Assembly (NCBI GenBank): GCA_020638795.1 | Contig: JACKHW010000009.1 | Coordinates: 62,001-126,000, forward strand | Length of the DNA: 64,000 nt | Direction: 5' to 3' | From: Planctomycetota bacterium | GTDB lineage: Bacteria; Planctomycetota; UBA1135; GCA-002748355 | Shown: positions 1 to 9,304 of the stretch, in pieces | Position numbering within the stretch: the stretch's first letter is position 1 | How the letters are laid out: each line of letters begins with the position of its first letter | Notes under the pieces: generated by a model | Databases searched by the model: none | What the model saw: only the letters and a program-made list of their open reading frames with translations | What the model was told of the DNA's origin: nothing | Position numbers and translations under genes: made by a program

Positions 1-801
1 AGAATCACTCGTCGCGACCTCACGCCACGTTCCGGCGAGTTGGACCAGCTGCAAGACAGAAGCCCCCCGTACCGGTTTGCCTCCCGAATCGAGTATTCGG
101 AGTTTCCACGTGTCCGCAACTTCGATCGCGCGCTTCCACGTCGCGTGGGTCTCACCGTTCAGCGGGATCCAGTCGCGCGCGATCATTCCACCATCGTCGC
201 GGAGCTCCGCGAGCACGATCGTCGAGTTCGACCACGGGATCGCGATCGCGTCGACACGTCCACTCGTGACTTCGCGAGTCGCGAGCACCGCCGGGTTGAA
301 CGCGTCGTACGCGAGAAACGTCGCTCGCAGAGTGCCACGAATCGCTGTCGCGGCGTTCTTGGCGTCGATGACGGCGTCGATCACTCCACCAGCACGCCGA
401 CCGGACGCGACCAGGCGAACGAGCGAATCGGTCGTACACGGCGATTCGACGTTCGACTGCCGCGGAATCCCGGCAGCATCCGTCCACGTCGCAACTGCGG
501 AGTACGTGAAATTGTCGAGAGCCGCGACCTCGAATCGACCTCGTGCATCGGTCTTCGTGACGATCCGGTCTTCGATCCCGACGTCATGCGACCCGGCTCT
601 CGGCCGCATCCAAACCTCGACGCGCGCGCCTGCAATCGCTTCGCCTGATCTGCTGCGCAGTCCACCAGCGAGCACACCACGGGTACTGGCCGACCTACTG
701 GTCCTCTCGGCAGACTCGACTTGTGCATCGAGACGCGCGTGGACGGCAAGCATCGAGAGGACGCACAGGCACAGAAGCCCATCTTTCAGCATAGGGGTCA
801 T
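1..801 (-). CDS. Secreted carboxypeptidase-regulatory-like (Ig-fold) protein, 3' part missing
   Basis: The reading frame is open to the left edge of the window, so only the N-terminal 267 residues are seen. It starts MTPMLKDGLLCLCVLSMLAV, a clear signal peptide, with GGAG six bases before the ATG; a second in-frame ATG lies nine bases inside. Around residues 50-90 there is a pattern of the carboxypeptidase regulatory-like fold: SGEAIAGARVEVW, then TKTDARGRFEVAAL. A second similar block begins near residue 235 (DSGGKPVRGASV). These domains are usually structural beta sandwiches in exported proteins. No catalytic domain is visible in the part present. Function unknown. Confidence 0.7.
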   Translation of the reverse strand, partial: MTPMLKDGLLCLCVLSMLAVHARLDAQVESAERTSRSASTRGVLAGGLRSRSGEAIAGARVEVWMRPRAGSHDVGIEDRIVTKTDARGRFEVAALDNFTYSAVATWTDAAGIPRQSNVESPCTTDSLVRLVASGRRAGGVIDAVIDAKNAATAIRGTLRATFLAYDAFNPAVLATREVTSGRVDAIAIPWSNSTIVLAELRDDGGMIARDWIPLNGETHATWKRAIEVADTWKLRILDSGGKPVRGASVLQLVQLAGTWREVATSDS

Positions 802-933
802 TGCCAACTCCGATCATGGCCGAGTCGCAGCGACGTCGTGACGACGGGATTCTTGCGCGAGTCGCGGATTTCTAACGAGAGCGATGGATCCACGGGCTGA
901 AAGACCCGCCCACCGATCGTGGCAAACATACCT

Positions 934-1110
934 ATTTCGCGTGTCCGCCGTCGCGTATCCGCGCCGCGTGCGACCGGTTCGAATCCAGTAGCCGAGGTGC
1001 GCGCTCCGGTGCACTCAGCCGAACCGGTTGAGGAAGCCACAACCGACGAACTCGTCGCCCGCTTCGATCACGAAGCGATGCGATGCGCCGAACGCACCAC
1101 TGGACCACCC
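934..1110 (-). pseudogene. Remnant of a RimJ/RimL-type GNAT acetyltransferase
   Basis: Read leftward, one frame gives FVIEAGDEFVGCGFLNRFG, then an in-frame TGA (1017-1015), then HLGYWIRTGRTRRGYATADT. This matches the core of RimL-like N-acetyltransferases: the beta strand with VG-G-LNR, followed by LGYW-R---RGRGYAT, the acetyl-CoA binding motif A. The stop splits the domain, the frame loses similarity after residue TADTR, and no N-terminal half is recognisable upstream. This is what a decayed gene looks like. The surrounding 802-1407 region holds no other gene I can support. Confidence 0.5.
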
Positions 1111-1395
1111 CACCGGTGGTGTGCAATTGCGCGGTACGACGATGCGACTCACGACGACGCTGCTGACGTCTCCGTCGAGCTGAGCAGTCGTCGCCCCAGC
1201 AACTCGCCAACGATGCGGTCGAACCAGCGCCTGGCGGCCCACGAATCGCCGATGTGCTCCCCGAAGCCCTGGGACCACAGATCCTCCCTTCGGGAACGCC
1301 GATCGAATCACGAGCTTGCGTCACGGAACGCCGCAAATTCGGATTCTCGCGAACGCGCCACGGCCTCGGGGCCCTTCTCCTCGCAACACAGCCCC

Positions 1396-1402
1396 AGGAG
1401 GA
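1396..1402 (+). promoter_or_regulatory. Strong Shine-Dalgarno site
   Basis: AGGAGGA lies five bases before the ATG at 1408. It decides the start of the following gene, whose frame is open for about 490 bases further upstream but has poor coding character there. Confidence 0.8.
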
Positions 1403-1407
1403 CCCCG

Positions 1408-2691
1408 ATGAGACTTGTCCGTCACCACGCGATTCGCGTCGCCTTCGCGACGAACGCGCTTGCCTGCCTGACGCTCGGCGTGGCATGCGCGCCGTCGAAC
1501 GCATCCCAGCCTGTTCCGAGGCAGAACCAAAGTCCGCAACGAAGCAACGAGAACACACAGCAACGCGCCACGAGCGCCGCAAGAGGAGCCACGATGAACC
1601 AAGCCACGCTCGAAAAGACCGACGACCAAGAAACGAAGCTCACCCAGATCGCACTTCCCCACCCGAAGGTCGAGCTGCCGGAAGTTCCGTACGACAAGGA
1701 CCAACTGCCCGAGATTCTCGAGCTCGACACGATGATCGTTGACTGCGCGAACCTGCGCGCCGCGGTCGAGATCGTCAGTGGTCGCTTCGAGCGCATGAAG
1801 CAAGCCGCGTCGACGTCGTGCAACGGCACCGCGACGGAGCAGATTGCTGGTCTGATGAAGATCCTCGACGCCATCGACGAGTTCGACAACGCCGGTGTGC
1901 CGCTCGCGAAGCTCGCACGCAAGGCGTTCATGACGAAGTACGCGAGCGATGACGAATTTTCGTCGCGCTATCGTGAGACCTACTCCGCGGCCGAAGAGGG
2001 ACTCGAAGAGAAGATCGCGGACCACAAGACGCGCCGCGCGGTGGTCTCCGTGATGATGAATACCTACCGGAACACACCACAATCCAACCTCGACTACCTC
2101 GAGCGAATCCTGAGCGACGCGCAGGGCGCGCGCGACAAGGCGATCGACCAAGTCGTATGCGGTGCGGAGACCGACATGATGGTCGCGAACTTCAAGAAGG
2201 GCCGCGCACTCGTCGACCTGCTGCAGTCGACCCGCAACAAGCTCACGCTCGTGCGCCGACTCGACCCGAAGAGCGAGAAGATCGCCGCGATCCTCGAGAC
2301 GGTCGATGCGAAGGAGAAGAGCCGGCAGAAGGAGATCGCCGAGGCCCGTGAGTCGACGCGCTTCCCGGAGCGCTACTCGGCAACGAACGCACCTAAGGAC
2401 GCCGCCGCTCTCGAAGAGAGCCTTCGCAGAGATCTCGAGCACAGCGGATTCAAGGTCGCGAAGGTCTGCATCGCGAGCTCGTGGATCGCAGTCCACTCGC
2501 CACTCGGCGTGCACCTCTACAACCAGATCGACTTCCACGCCGCCGTGCAAAGCTCGATCGAAGAAGAAGCGAGGGCGGGCGTCCTCGACATCCTCTACGT
2601 AACCGGGAAGACCGGCACGCCGAAGCTGACGGTGCCGTTCGCGCGTCGATCGACCGGTCGCGTCGGCCAGATGCTGAAGAGCAACCTCTGA
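1408..2691 (+). CDS. Exported protein of unknown function, probable lipoprotein
   Basis: A 427-residue protein beginning MRLVRHHAIRVAFATNALAC, with a hydrophobic segment ending in LGVAC, an imperfect lipobox. Residues 25-65 are polar and Gln/Ser/Arg-rich, a likely linker. The rest is highly charged and mainly helical, with coiled-coil character (for example the Lys/Glu-rich stretch near residues 290-315) and a compact C-terminal part containing SSWIAVHSPLGVHLY. I do not recognise a family. It stands alone, converging with the kinase gene 60 bases downstream. It probably acts outside the cytoplasm; nothing points to an enzyme. Confidence 0.75.
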   Translation: MRLVRHHAIRVAFATNALACLTLGVACAPSNASQPVPRQNQSPQRSNENTQQRATSAARGATMNQATLEKTDDQETKLTQIALPHPKVELPEVPYDKDQLPEILELDTMIVDCANLRAAVEIVSGRFERMKQAASTSCNGTATEQIAGLMKILDAIDEFDNAGVPLAKLARKAFMTKYASDDEFSSRYRETYSAAEEGLEEKIADHKTRRAVVSVMMNTYRNTPQSNLDYLERILSDAQGARDKAIDQVVCGAETDMMVANFKKGRALVDLLQSTRNKLTLVRRLDPKSEKIAAILETVDAKEKSRQKEIAEARESTRFPERYSATNAPKDAAALEESLRRDLEHSGFKVAKVCIASSWIAVHSPLGVHLYNQIDFHAAVQSSIEEEARAGVLDILYVTGKTGTPKLTVPFARRSTGRVGQMLKSNL

Positions 2692-2751
2692 TCGCCGCCT
2701 CGTAGCGCGTGGAACAACTCGCTGCTAATGATGTCGCCTCGCGCGCGCGTC

Positions 2752-5520
2752 TCAGCGCGGCGCGAGGCGCACGCGTCGCGAGACGCGCACACCCGTGTCC
2801 GGCGCTTGGTTCGCGGGAAAGTCGCCACTGCGAAATGCCGAGCGGAGTTTGTCGACATCGCTCGTGAACGCACCCCCACGCAAGCTCCGTCTTGCCATCG
2901 CGAGGCTCAAACGCTCACCGGTATCGACGCGCACCGGATCCGAGTAATCCATCGTCGCGCGATCGAGGCACCACTCCCACACGTTGCCCGTCATGTCGTG
3001 GAGCCCGAAGGCATTCCCCGCGAACGAGCCGACAGGTGCCCAATGAGCGAAGCCATCGTCGAAGTCCGCGTGCTGGACCCAAGCCGGGTTCACCTCACCC
3101 GCAGTTCGGTCGGCCAGGTTCGCTCTGCCATTCAGCGACTCGGGTTCGGTCCCGGTCCACCAAGGTGTATCCGTTCCTGCGCGCACGCCATATTCCCACT
3201 GTGACTCCGTCGGCAGATCGCACCCGAGTCGAGTCGAGAACGAAGAAGCCAGCGTCCAACTCACGTGAGCGACGGGAAGGTTCTGTGGGTGATCTCCGGA
3301 AATCGCTGGCGCACGATCTCCGAAGACCGCGATCCACTGTCCGCGCGTGACTTCATACTTGCCGAGCAGGAACGCAGCCAAGTCCACCTCGTGAACGGGT
3401 AGTTCGTTGCCGCGCGCTCGCGCATCGAAGCGCCCGGTCTCGCGTCCGCGACGCTCGTCCTGCGTCGCGCCGACTCGAACTCTCGCAGCCGGAAGCAGCA
3501 CCATTACGAGAGCCGTGTCTTCCCGAAGGATCAAGTTTCCCTGCGCATCGCGCGTCGGCACGTTGCCCGTGCGCACGTCGGCGAACTCCTCGAGTCCCGA
3601 GTTCGGGTCCTTGCCGAGCGGCGCGAGCCCGAGCATCGGTTGCAGTCTCATGCCGGCATACTTCGGAGATCGATCGACATCCGCGATTTCGTCGATCACC
3701 GCGTTCCACGCGCCGGCGAAGCGTACCGTGCTTCGTGCCGTGATCGTGTTCGCGTCCTCGAGCCGGGTTCGCATGCTTCTCATGGCGCCTTGCGGAGCTG
3801 CAAACTGCTCGATGTCGTCGACGAGCTTCGCCAAGAGGTCGTGTTGCCACTGCGCTTCCTCGCTCTCCATGCGCCAGAAACTCCGCGTGCTGAGGATGGA
3901 CTCGAGTTCGGCACGGCGCTCCTGGTTGACCTTCGACTCGACATCTCCTCGCAACCGTCCGCGACGCTCGACGAGAAAGGCGAGTTCGGTCCCTTCCGGT
4001 GAGGCGCGGCGCAGTGCTTCCGTTTCGGCGGGCGTCAGAGCCCGCGCGCGGTGACGAAGCTCCGCGAGCGTCGCACGGTGCAGAGGCAGTCGCCCGACGA
4101 TCTCCGAGCCGACGTCGAGCCAATCCCGCATCTCGTTCGCGCGAGAAGGCACCGCGGGCCACAGAGCCTCGGCTTGTCGAAGCAGCTCCTGCAGTCGCTT
4201 GGAGTCGGCAAGGCGCTCGATGTCCGAGAGGCGCGATGAAGCGACGCTCGCGAAACCCAGCGACACGGCGGCACCGATGAGGACAGCGAGGAGTCCTGCG
4301 GTCGCCGTCCCCGCGAGCCATGGTTCGCGCTTCGCCCAGCGCCAAGCACGCTGTGTGCGAGTGATCGGGCGCGCCGTCACCGAACGGCCAGCGAGCAAAG
4401 CACGGAGGTCGGCGGCGAATTGCGCAGCGCTCTCGTAGCGTCGATCGATGGAACGTTCGAGTGCCTTGCCGACGACCGCGCGCAGGTCCGCACTCGCAGC
4501 CCGATCGGCGCTGCGCAAATCACGCGCTTCGTGAGCGAGTATGCGCTCGAGGATCTCGTGCTTCGTCGCTCCCTCGAAGGGCAGCTGGAGCGTCAGCATT
4601 TCGAAGAGCGTCGTGCCGAGCGAGAAGACGTCCGTTCGTCGATCGATCGGCACTTGTCCAGCTGCTGCCTGCTCGGGGGACACGTAGTGCGGCGTCCCGG
4701 CGAACTGCCCCACGACGGTGACCGATGGCAGCATTTCGTCACGCGCGAGCCCGAAGTCGACCAGCACGGGCATGCCATCGGGGCGAATCAAGATGTTGGA
4801 AGGCTTGACATCACGGTGCACGACACCGCTCCGGTGCGCATGGTCCAAGGCATCGGCGACGCGTGCGGCGATCGTGATCATGATCTCGTGCCAGCTCGCG
4901 TTCCAAGTAGGCGAATCGAGAACGGCGCGGGAATCGTCGCCCCCCATCGCATTCATGGGCCGCAACTGCTCGGTGAGTACGGCACGTGCGAACGTCGCCC
5001 CATCCAGGGTTGCGGCTTCTCGGCAGCGGGCGAGCACGGCGTCGAGCGGCGCGCCATCGACGAACTCCATCGCGAGGAAGGCACGACCATCGTCTTCGCC
5101 GACGTCGAACACACGGACGATGCCTGGATGTCGGAGCTTGGCGGCCGCCCATGCTTCACGCCGGAAGCGCGCGCGCAGCTGGGCTTCGTGCGAGAGTTGT
5201 GGCGGCAGGACCTTGACGACGACGCGTCGCGCCAACTCGATTTGCTCCGCTTCGTAGACGACGCCCATACCGCCGCGCCCGAGTTCACGAATCAGTCGGT
5301 AGGCACCGAGCTCACGAGGTCTTTCGTGGACAGCTGCGTCGGACGACGACTCTTCGTGTGCGGCATCCGCGACACCATCGTCGAACATCGGCTCGAGCAG
5401 ATCGCGCAGGTCCTCGTGCTTCGCCAAAACGTCGGCGGCGTCCTCGGTGCGACCGTGTTCTTCCCATTCGGAAAACACCGCGATGGCGCGCTGCAAGCGC
5501 TTCCCGTCGAAGGCCACCAC
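2752..5520 (-). CDS. Membrane Ser/Thr protein kinase with C-terminal FGE/SUMF1-like domain
   Basis: A 922-residue protein. Residues 73-375 form a Pkn-type Ser/Thr kinase: glycine loop GRGGMG (81-86), Lys103 in VVKV, catalytic HRDVKPSN (Asp237) and DFG (255-257), so it should be active. A transmembrane helix lies at about 401-426, followed by a charged helical region, and residues 718-918 form a sulfatase-modifying-factor domain (LGKYEVTRGQW, LPTESQWEYGVRAG, GLHDMTGNVWEW). The FGE domain lacks the paired C-terminal cysteines of formylglycine-generating enzymes, so it may bind a ligand rather than catalyse. The start is a GTG preceded by GAGGT. The gene sits eight bases after the ECF sigma gene, so the two are surely co-transcribed; kinase-linked ECF factors are a known planctomycete theme. 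Confidence 0.93.
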   Translation of the reverse strand: MVAFDGKRLQRAIAVFSEWEEHGRTEDAADVLAKHEDLRDLLEPMFDDGVADAAHEESSSDAAVHERPRELGAYRLIRELGRGGMGVVYEAEQIELARRVVVKVLPPQLSHEAQLRARFRREAWAAAKLRHPGIVRVFDVGEDDGRAFLAMEFVDGAPLDAVLARCREAATLDGATFARAVLTEQLRPMNAMGGDDSRAVLDSPTWNASWHEIMITIAARVADALDHAHRSGVVHRDVKPSNILIRPDGMPVLVDFGLARDEMLPSVTVVGQFAGTPHYVSPEQAAAGQVPIDRRTDVFSLGTTLFEMLTLQLPFEGATKHEILERILAHEARDLRSADRAASADLRAVVGKALERSIDRRYESAAQFAADLRALLAGRSVTARPITRTQRAWRWAKREPWLAGTATAGLLAVLIGAAVSLGFASVASSRLSDIERLADSKRLQELLRQAEALWPAVPSRANEMRDWLDVGSEIVGRLPLHRATLAELRHRARALTPAETEALRRASPEGTELAFLVERRGRLRGDVESKVNQERRAELESILSTRSFWRMESEEAQWQHDLLAKLVDDIEQFAAPQGAMRSMRTRLEDANTITARSTVRFAGAWNAVIDEIADVDRSPKYAGMRLQPMLGLAPLGKDPNSGLEEFADVRTGNVPTRDAQGNLILREDTALVMVLLPAARVRVGATQDERRGRETGRFDARARGNELPVHEVDLAAFLLGKYEVTRGQWIAVFGDRAPAISGDHPQNLPVAHVSWTLASSFSTRLGCDLPTESQWEYGVRAGTDTPWWTGTEPESLNGRANLADRTAGEVNPAWVQHADFDDGFAHWAPVGSFAGNAFGLHDMTGNVWEWCLDRATMDYSDPVRVDTGERLSLAMARRSLRGGAFTSDVDKLRSAFRSGDFPANQAPDTGVRVSRRVRLAPR

Positions 5521-5528
5521 GTATCACC

Positions 5529-6173
5529 TCAGTCGCTAGCAGCCGGACCACCGACGGCGTCGGTGACGTTGCCGGCTTGGAGGTCGCGCACGATGCGCGC
5601 GAGTTTCGGCAGTGCGCGGTGGAAGCGCTTGCGCACGGCGTCTTCGCCGAGGCCGAGTTCGCTTCCGATTTCGACGAAGGAGAGTCCGTCGAACTCGCGC
5701 AATCTCACGATCCGGCGCTCGTCCGCATCGAGCATCTCGAGGCCGATCTCGAGCCACACTTGTTCTTCGCCCTTGGATGCGAGCTGACTCGGACGCGCGA
5801 CCGATTGCTTCGGCGGATCGAGCGAGAGCATCGTGTCACCGACATAGGGACGCTCGCGCGCCGGGTCCCGCTTCTGCGTGCGCAGTCGCTCCGCGTGATC
5901 ACGCAGCACGTTTTCCGTGATGCGCGCGAGGAGGGCGCGGAACTGTCCCTTGTCGCTCATGAGGAAGCGCGGCGTGTAGCGCAATGCTTCGAGCATCGCG
6001 TCCTGCACGTAGTCGTCCGCATCACCGCGTCGCTCGAGCAGCGGCCCGAGGCGGCGCTCGACGTGACGTCGGACCCAATCGAAGTCTCGCTCGATCAGCG
6101 ACTCGAGCGCCGCGCGCTCCCCTCCGTGCCAGCGCTGCAGCAGGACCAGGGTCTCCGTCGGTTTCGACTTCAC
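5529..6173 (-). CDS. ECF-type RNA polymerase sigma factor
   Basis: A 214-residue sigma-70 family protein. Region 2 is seen at about residues 25-95 (DADDYVQDAMLEALR), and region 4 at 145-190, with helix-turn-helix LSFVEIGSELGLGEDAVRKR. It should direct RNA polymerase to a dedicated set of promoters. GTG start with AGGA about nine bases upstream. It is the first gene of an operon with the membrane kinase that follows, and it is divergent from the coiled-coil protein gene at 6332, so the 158-base gap holds promoters for both. No anti-sigma factor is next to it; control by phosphorylation from the neighbouring kinase is the obvious inference. Confidence 0.92.
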   Translation of the reverse strand: MKSKPTETLVLLQRWHGGERAALESLIERDFDWVRRHVERRLGPLLERRGDADDYVQDAMLEALRYTPRFLMSDKGQFRALLARITENVLRDHAERLRTQKRDPARERPYVGDTMLSLDPPKQSVARPSQLASKGEEQVWLEIGLEMLDADERRIVRLREFDGLSFVEIGSELGLGEDAVRKRFHRALPKLARIVRDLQAGNVTDAVGGPAASD

Positions 6174-6331
6174 GCGGGCATCCTAGCCCGCGAATCCGGT
6201 GCCGTAAACCATTGCAGTGCACACACATACGAGCTTCCGTGCGAGGCCACGCAAAAAAGTCGGCGCGAATCGATCCGGATTCGACTGCGAAACCGGCTGA
6301 GCAGGATGAACCCCAATCCAAAGGAAGAACC

Positions 6332-8002
6332 ATGAAGACCTCACGCCACACGTTCCTGCTCGCCACCGTGACCTGCCTCTTCGGCAACACCAACGGCCAG
6401 TCGTTCGACACGCCCCGCTTCGATCCGCCGCGAGATTCGAGCGCCGCGGTCACCTCCGACATTCGGAACCACGACGTCGAGGGAATCTTGGCTCGAGCGC
6501 TCAACTCGGACGGTGACACGATCGAGTTGTCCGTGAGTGCGAGCGCCGTTCGACGCGGCAAGGGCGGCGAAGGCTGTCTCGACGTGACCGCGAAGCGCGT
6601 CCAAGGCGCCTACGAACTATGGATCGAAGCAAGCCTCATGAAGTCCGTCGGGCTCGACTTCGTCAGCGGACTCGCGGTCACGGGCAAGAACGGCGGCCAA
6701 GCGACCGTCGTTCTCGGATTCGACAGCACGAAGAAGATGTCCACGGCGATCAAGACGCTCGCCTTCCTCGCGGTCCTGAACCCAGCAGCCATTCGAGACA
6801 TGTTGAAGGACGAACTGGATCGGCTCGCCGAGAACAGCGCTGCCGTAGCGGCCGCTCGCGACGTGATGAAGCAAGCGGAGAAACTCGAGAACGACGCATC
6901 CAAGTCGCTTACGAAGCTGCGCGACGAGGCAGCCGACGCGCTGAAGTCCTTCGCCAAGCTCGACGACGAATTCGGCAAGGCAAAAAAGAAGCTGCAAGAA
7001 GCCAAGGACGAGTGTGACAAGGCCTGGCCGATCAGCGAGGCGCTGAAGAAGCTCCTGGACGGCGCGACGTCCGCATTGAACGTCGCTGAAAAGGCGTACG
7101 ACAAGGCCAAAGCGGTCAAGAACGCTGCGATGGACGCTCGCGACGCCGGCACGAAGACCTTCGATCGCGCGGTTTCCAAGACCAGGGACGCACTCGAGAA
7201 GCACAAGGCCACGGCCGAGGTCTTGAGCTTCTGTGAGAAATCCGTCGAGACCTTGCGTGAGGTCGCGAGCAGCATCGCGGATCTCCAGACGAGCCTCGGC
7301 GTGCAGGTTCGCGGCGTCGCCTTCGAACGCTCGCTCGGCCTCGATGTCGAGGCCAGTGCAAAGGACTGCGGAATCGACCTCGGCGCCACGCGACTCGAAC
7401 TCGAAGCGAGCAGCCTCGTCGGCGTCTCCCTGCGAATCGACTTCGCACGCGGCCAGGACCCGATGACGATCACCGTGCGCGCACGCCACGAAACCGACGT
7501 CGACTTCCGAGCCACGACGAGTCATGGCATTCGCTCGATCGCGACCGGCCTCGTCCAGATCGACGCGGTCTACGAGGTTCGCGGTGTCGCCGCGCCGAAC
7601 TTCTCTCCCCGCCGCTCGGGCTCGCTGTGCAAACTCGATCTCCAGCTCTCGAAGACCATCGGCAAGGACGTGAGTCTCGAAGGCGGCGTCGGGCGCACGG
7701 TCGCGTTCTTCGTCGACTACGCCACGTGGCGTCGTAGTCAGAACCGCGCAGGCATCGACCTCCGCGCGCTGACGAACGTCCCGACGACGGTCACGGTCCA
7801 GGATCGGATCGTCCTCGGTGTGAGCGGCGAGTTCGAGAGAAGCAAGAACGGCACGGATGTCCAGGTCGAAGGGGACCTGTTCTGGCACGACCGCGGCACG
7901 GAGAGCGAGTTGCGAGGCGATGCCGGTCGCATCGCTGCGCAGATGACTTCGAACGTGTGGCTGACTCGACAGGTGCAGCAGCTAGCGGCGTCGATGCGCT
8001 GA
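6332..8002 (+). CDS. Secreted coiled-coil protein of unknown function
   Basis: A 556-residue protein starting at ATG 6332, with AAGGAAG five bases upstream. The N-terminus MKTSRHTFLLATVTCLFGN is a signal peptide. Residues 40-150 form a beta-rich domain, about 157-321 is a long Lys/Asp/Glu/Ala coiled coil with a break near 230, and residues 330-556 form a second beta-rich domain. No catalytic motif or known family is seen. It is divergent from the sigma/kinase operon and could be one of its targets, which is inference from position only. Confidence 0.75.
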   Translation: MKTSRHTFLLATVTCLFGNTNGQSFDTPRFDPPRDSSAAVTSDIRNHDVEGILARALNSDGDTIELSVSASAVRRGKGGEGCLDVTAKRVQGAYELWIEASLMKSVGLDFVSGLAVTGKNGGQATVVLGFDSTKKMSTAIKTLAFLAVLNPAAIRDMLKDELDRLAENSAAVAAARDVMKQAEKLENDASKSLTKLRDEAADALKSFAKLDDEFGKAKKKLQEAKDECDKAWPISEALKKLLDGATSALNVAEKAYDKAKAVKNAAMDARDAGTKTFDRAVSKTRDALEKHKATAEVLSFCEKSVETLREVASSIADLQTSLGVQVRGVAFERSLGLDVEASAKDCGIDLGATRLELEASSLVGVSLRIDFARGQDPMTITVRARHETDVDFRATTSHGIRSIATGLVQIDAVYEVRGVAAPNFSPRRSGSLCKLDLQLSKTIGKDVSLEGGVGRTVAFFVDYATWRRSQNRAGIDLRALTNVPTTVTVQDRIVLGVSGEFERSKNGTDVQVEGDLFWHDRGTESELRGDAGRIAAQMTSNVWLTRQVQQLAASMR

Positions 8003-8198
8003 GCCGCTCGCGTTCGATCGAGCGCGCCCTCGCCTCTCGTGTGAGAAGCCGCGAGTGCGCCTCTTCGCGACGCAAGGACCGAGATTGCACGGCGCGATAT
8101 CTTGGTCTGCCATGGTGCGAAGCAACCTGGCAACCATCGTGATCGATCTGACCTCGACCCGTGTTGCGACGCTCGGTGGATCGGCGCGAGCGAACACG

Positions 8199-9194
8199 AT
8201 GATCGACCCGCGAATGCGTCTGCGGGCAGCAGTCGCCAGCGTGGCGCTCACGATCCTCGCAATGACCGCACAAAGTTGTGGCGGCAATGCGAGCGACCAG
8301 CGACGCAACACTGCTGCGCAAGAGAACACCGTCACGTCGGCAGCCACACCCACGCCACCGCACTTGAGCGCAGCGCTCGCCGACATGCAGGAAACTGGGC
8401 GCGCTGGCATCGTTCTCCTCGTGCCGGACGACCCTGCAGCGCAAGCGCGGTTGGGTAGCGCGCTCTATGCGCTGACCGAGTCGATCCGAGGTCGAGTGCC
8501 GTTGTTCGATGATGCTCTCTCGAGGTACACACCCAAGAAGTATCTCGAGCATGACACCAAGACGATCCGAGCCGACCCGAGTCGTTGGACGTACCAAACC
8601 GAGATTCTGCACGCGCTTTCAGTGCTCGTAGCCCTGCGCACCGGTGACGCACGAACACAGTTCAAGGCGACCGACGAAGACGCGATCCTCGTACTCCATG
8701 CCGATGGCACGCTTGCGTCCCGCCACCGTACAGGACTCATCGCGGACGACGAAGCCAACCTGGCTCGACTCCTCGACCTCGTTCGTGGGCAGGACCTGCG
8801 CACCATACGAGGCATCGCCAAGGCCGCCATGGCGCGGCTGACCAGCGACCAGCGAGCGCGATTCGAAGAAGACTACCGAGCGATTCAGAGTGGGGACCTG
8901 ACGTGGGCAGGACGCGTCGTTGCAACGGAGCGTTTGCGACGCATGACGCCGCTCGTCCTTCCGCAGATCGTGCTCGATCTCGAGACAGCTCGCACGAAAC
9001 CGTGCAAGGCGCTGCTACGACGCCTGCATCTGAACCTCCGAACCCCGTGGCCGAAACGGAAGTACACCATGCTCGAGATCGCCTTGCCGTCCGAAGTTCC
9101 ACCGTTGCCGTATGGAACACGAATGCCCGATCCCGACGACGAGGATGCAGCACCCGCGTACAGCCGAAGGCTTCGATTCGTCGAACTTCGGTAA
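8199..9194 (+). CDS. Lipoprotein, paralogue of the gene at 11423; possible thioredoxin-like fold
   Basis: A 331-residue protein beginning MIDPRMRLRAAVASVALTIL with AQSC as probable lipidation site. It shares its architecture with the protein at 11423-12430: a PPHLsAALADM-ETGRAGIV block near residues 50-65, GSALYALTE, an EDAI-L--ADGT--SRHR-GL segment near 165-185, and a PPLPYGTKMP-like tail. The order strand-helix, then DG-T strand resembles a thioredoxin-like fold without the CxxC cysteines, but this is only an impression. The start is uncertain: the frame is open upstream to 8055 and no Shine-Dalgarno site is clear. Alternative ATG at 8214. Confidence 0.72.
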   Translation: MIDPRMRLRAAVASVALTILAMTAQSCGGNASDQRRNTAAQENTVTSAATPTPPHLSAALADMQETGRAGIVLLVPDDPAAQARLGSALYALTESIRGRVPLFDDALSRYTPKKYLEHDTKTIRADPSRWTYQTEILHALSVLVALRTGDARTQFKATDEDAILVLHADGTLASRHRTGLIADDEANLARLLDLVRGQDLRTIRGIAKAAMARLTSDQRARFEEDYRAIQSGDLTWAGRVVATERLRRMTPLVLPQIVLDLETARTKPCKALLRRLHLNLRTPWPKRKYTMLEIALPSEVPPLPYGTRMPDPDDEDAAPAYSRRLRFVELR

Positions 9195-9304
9195 CACGGG
9201 TTACCACGTCGAACCGCTGCGTCGCATTGCCACGAATCGCACTCTTGCTGCGGCCTGCAACGCGAACGATCCGCAATCGACTCCCCGCGGTATCCTTGCG
9301 GTCG

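Noticed and set aside
965..1000. GGTTCGAATCC-like T-loop sequence suggesting a tRNA
   Set aside because: The stem has a mismatch and no acceptor, D or anticodon arms can be formed around it on either strand; it is part of the GNAT remnant.
798..1040. Small minus-strand frame whose stop overlaps the start of the first gene (ATGA)
   Set aside because: Codon pattern is not coding-like and the GNAT similarity lies in another frame; the overlap is probably chance.
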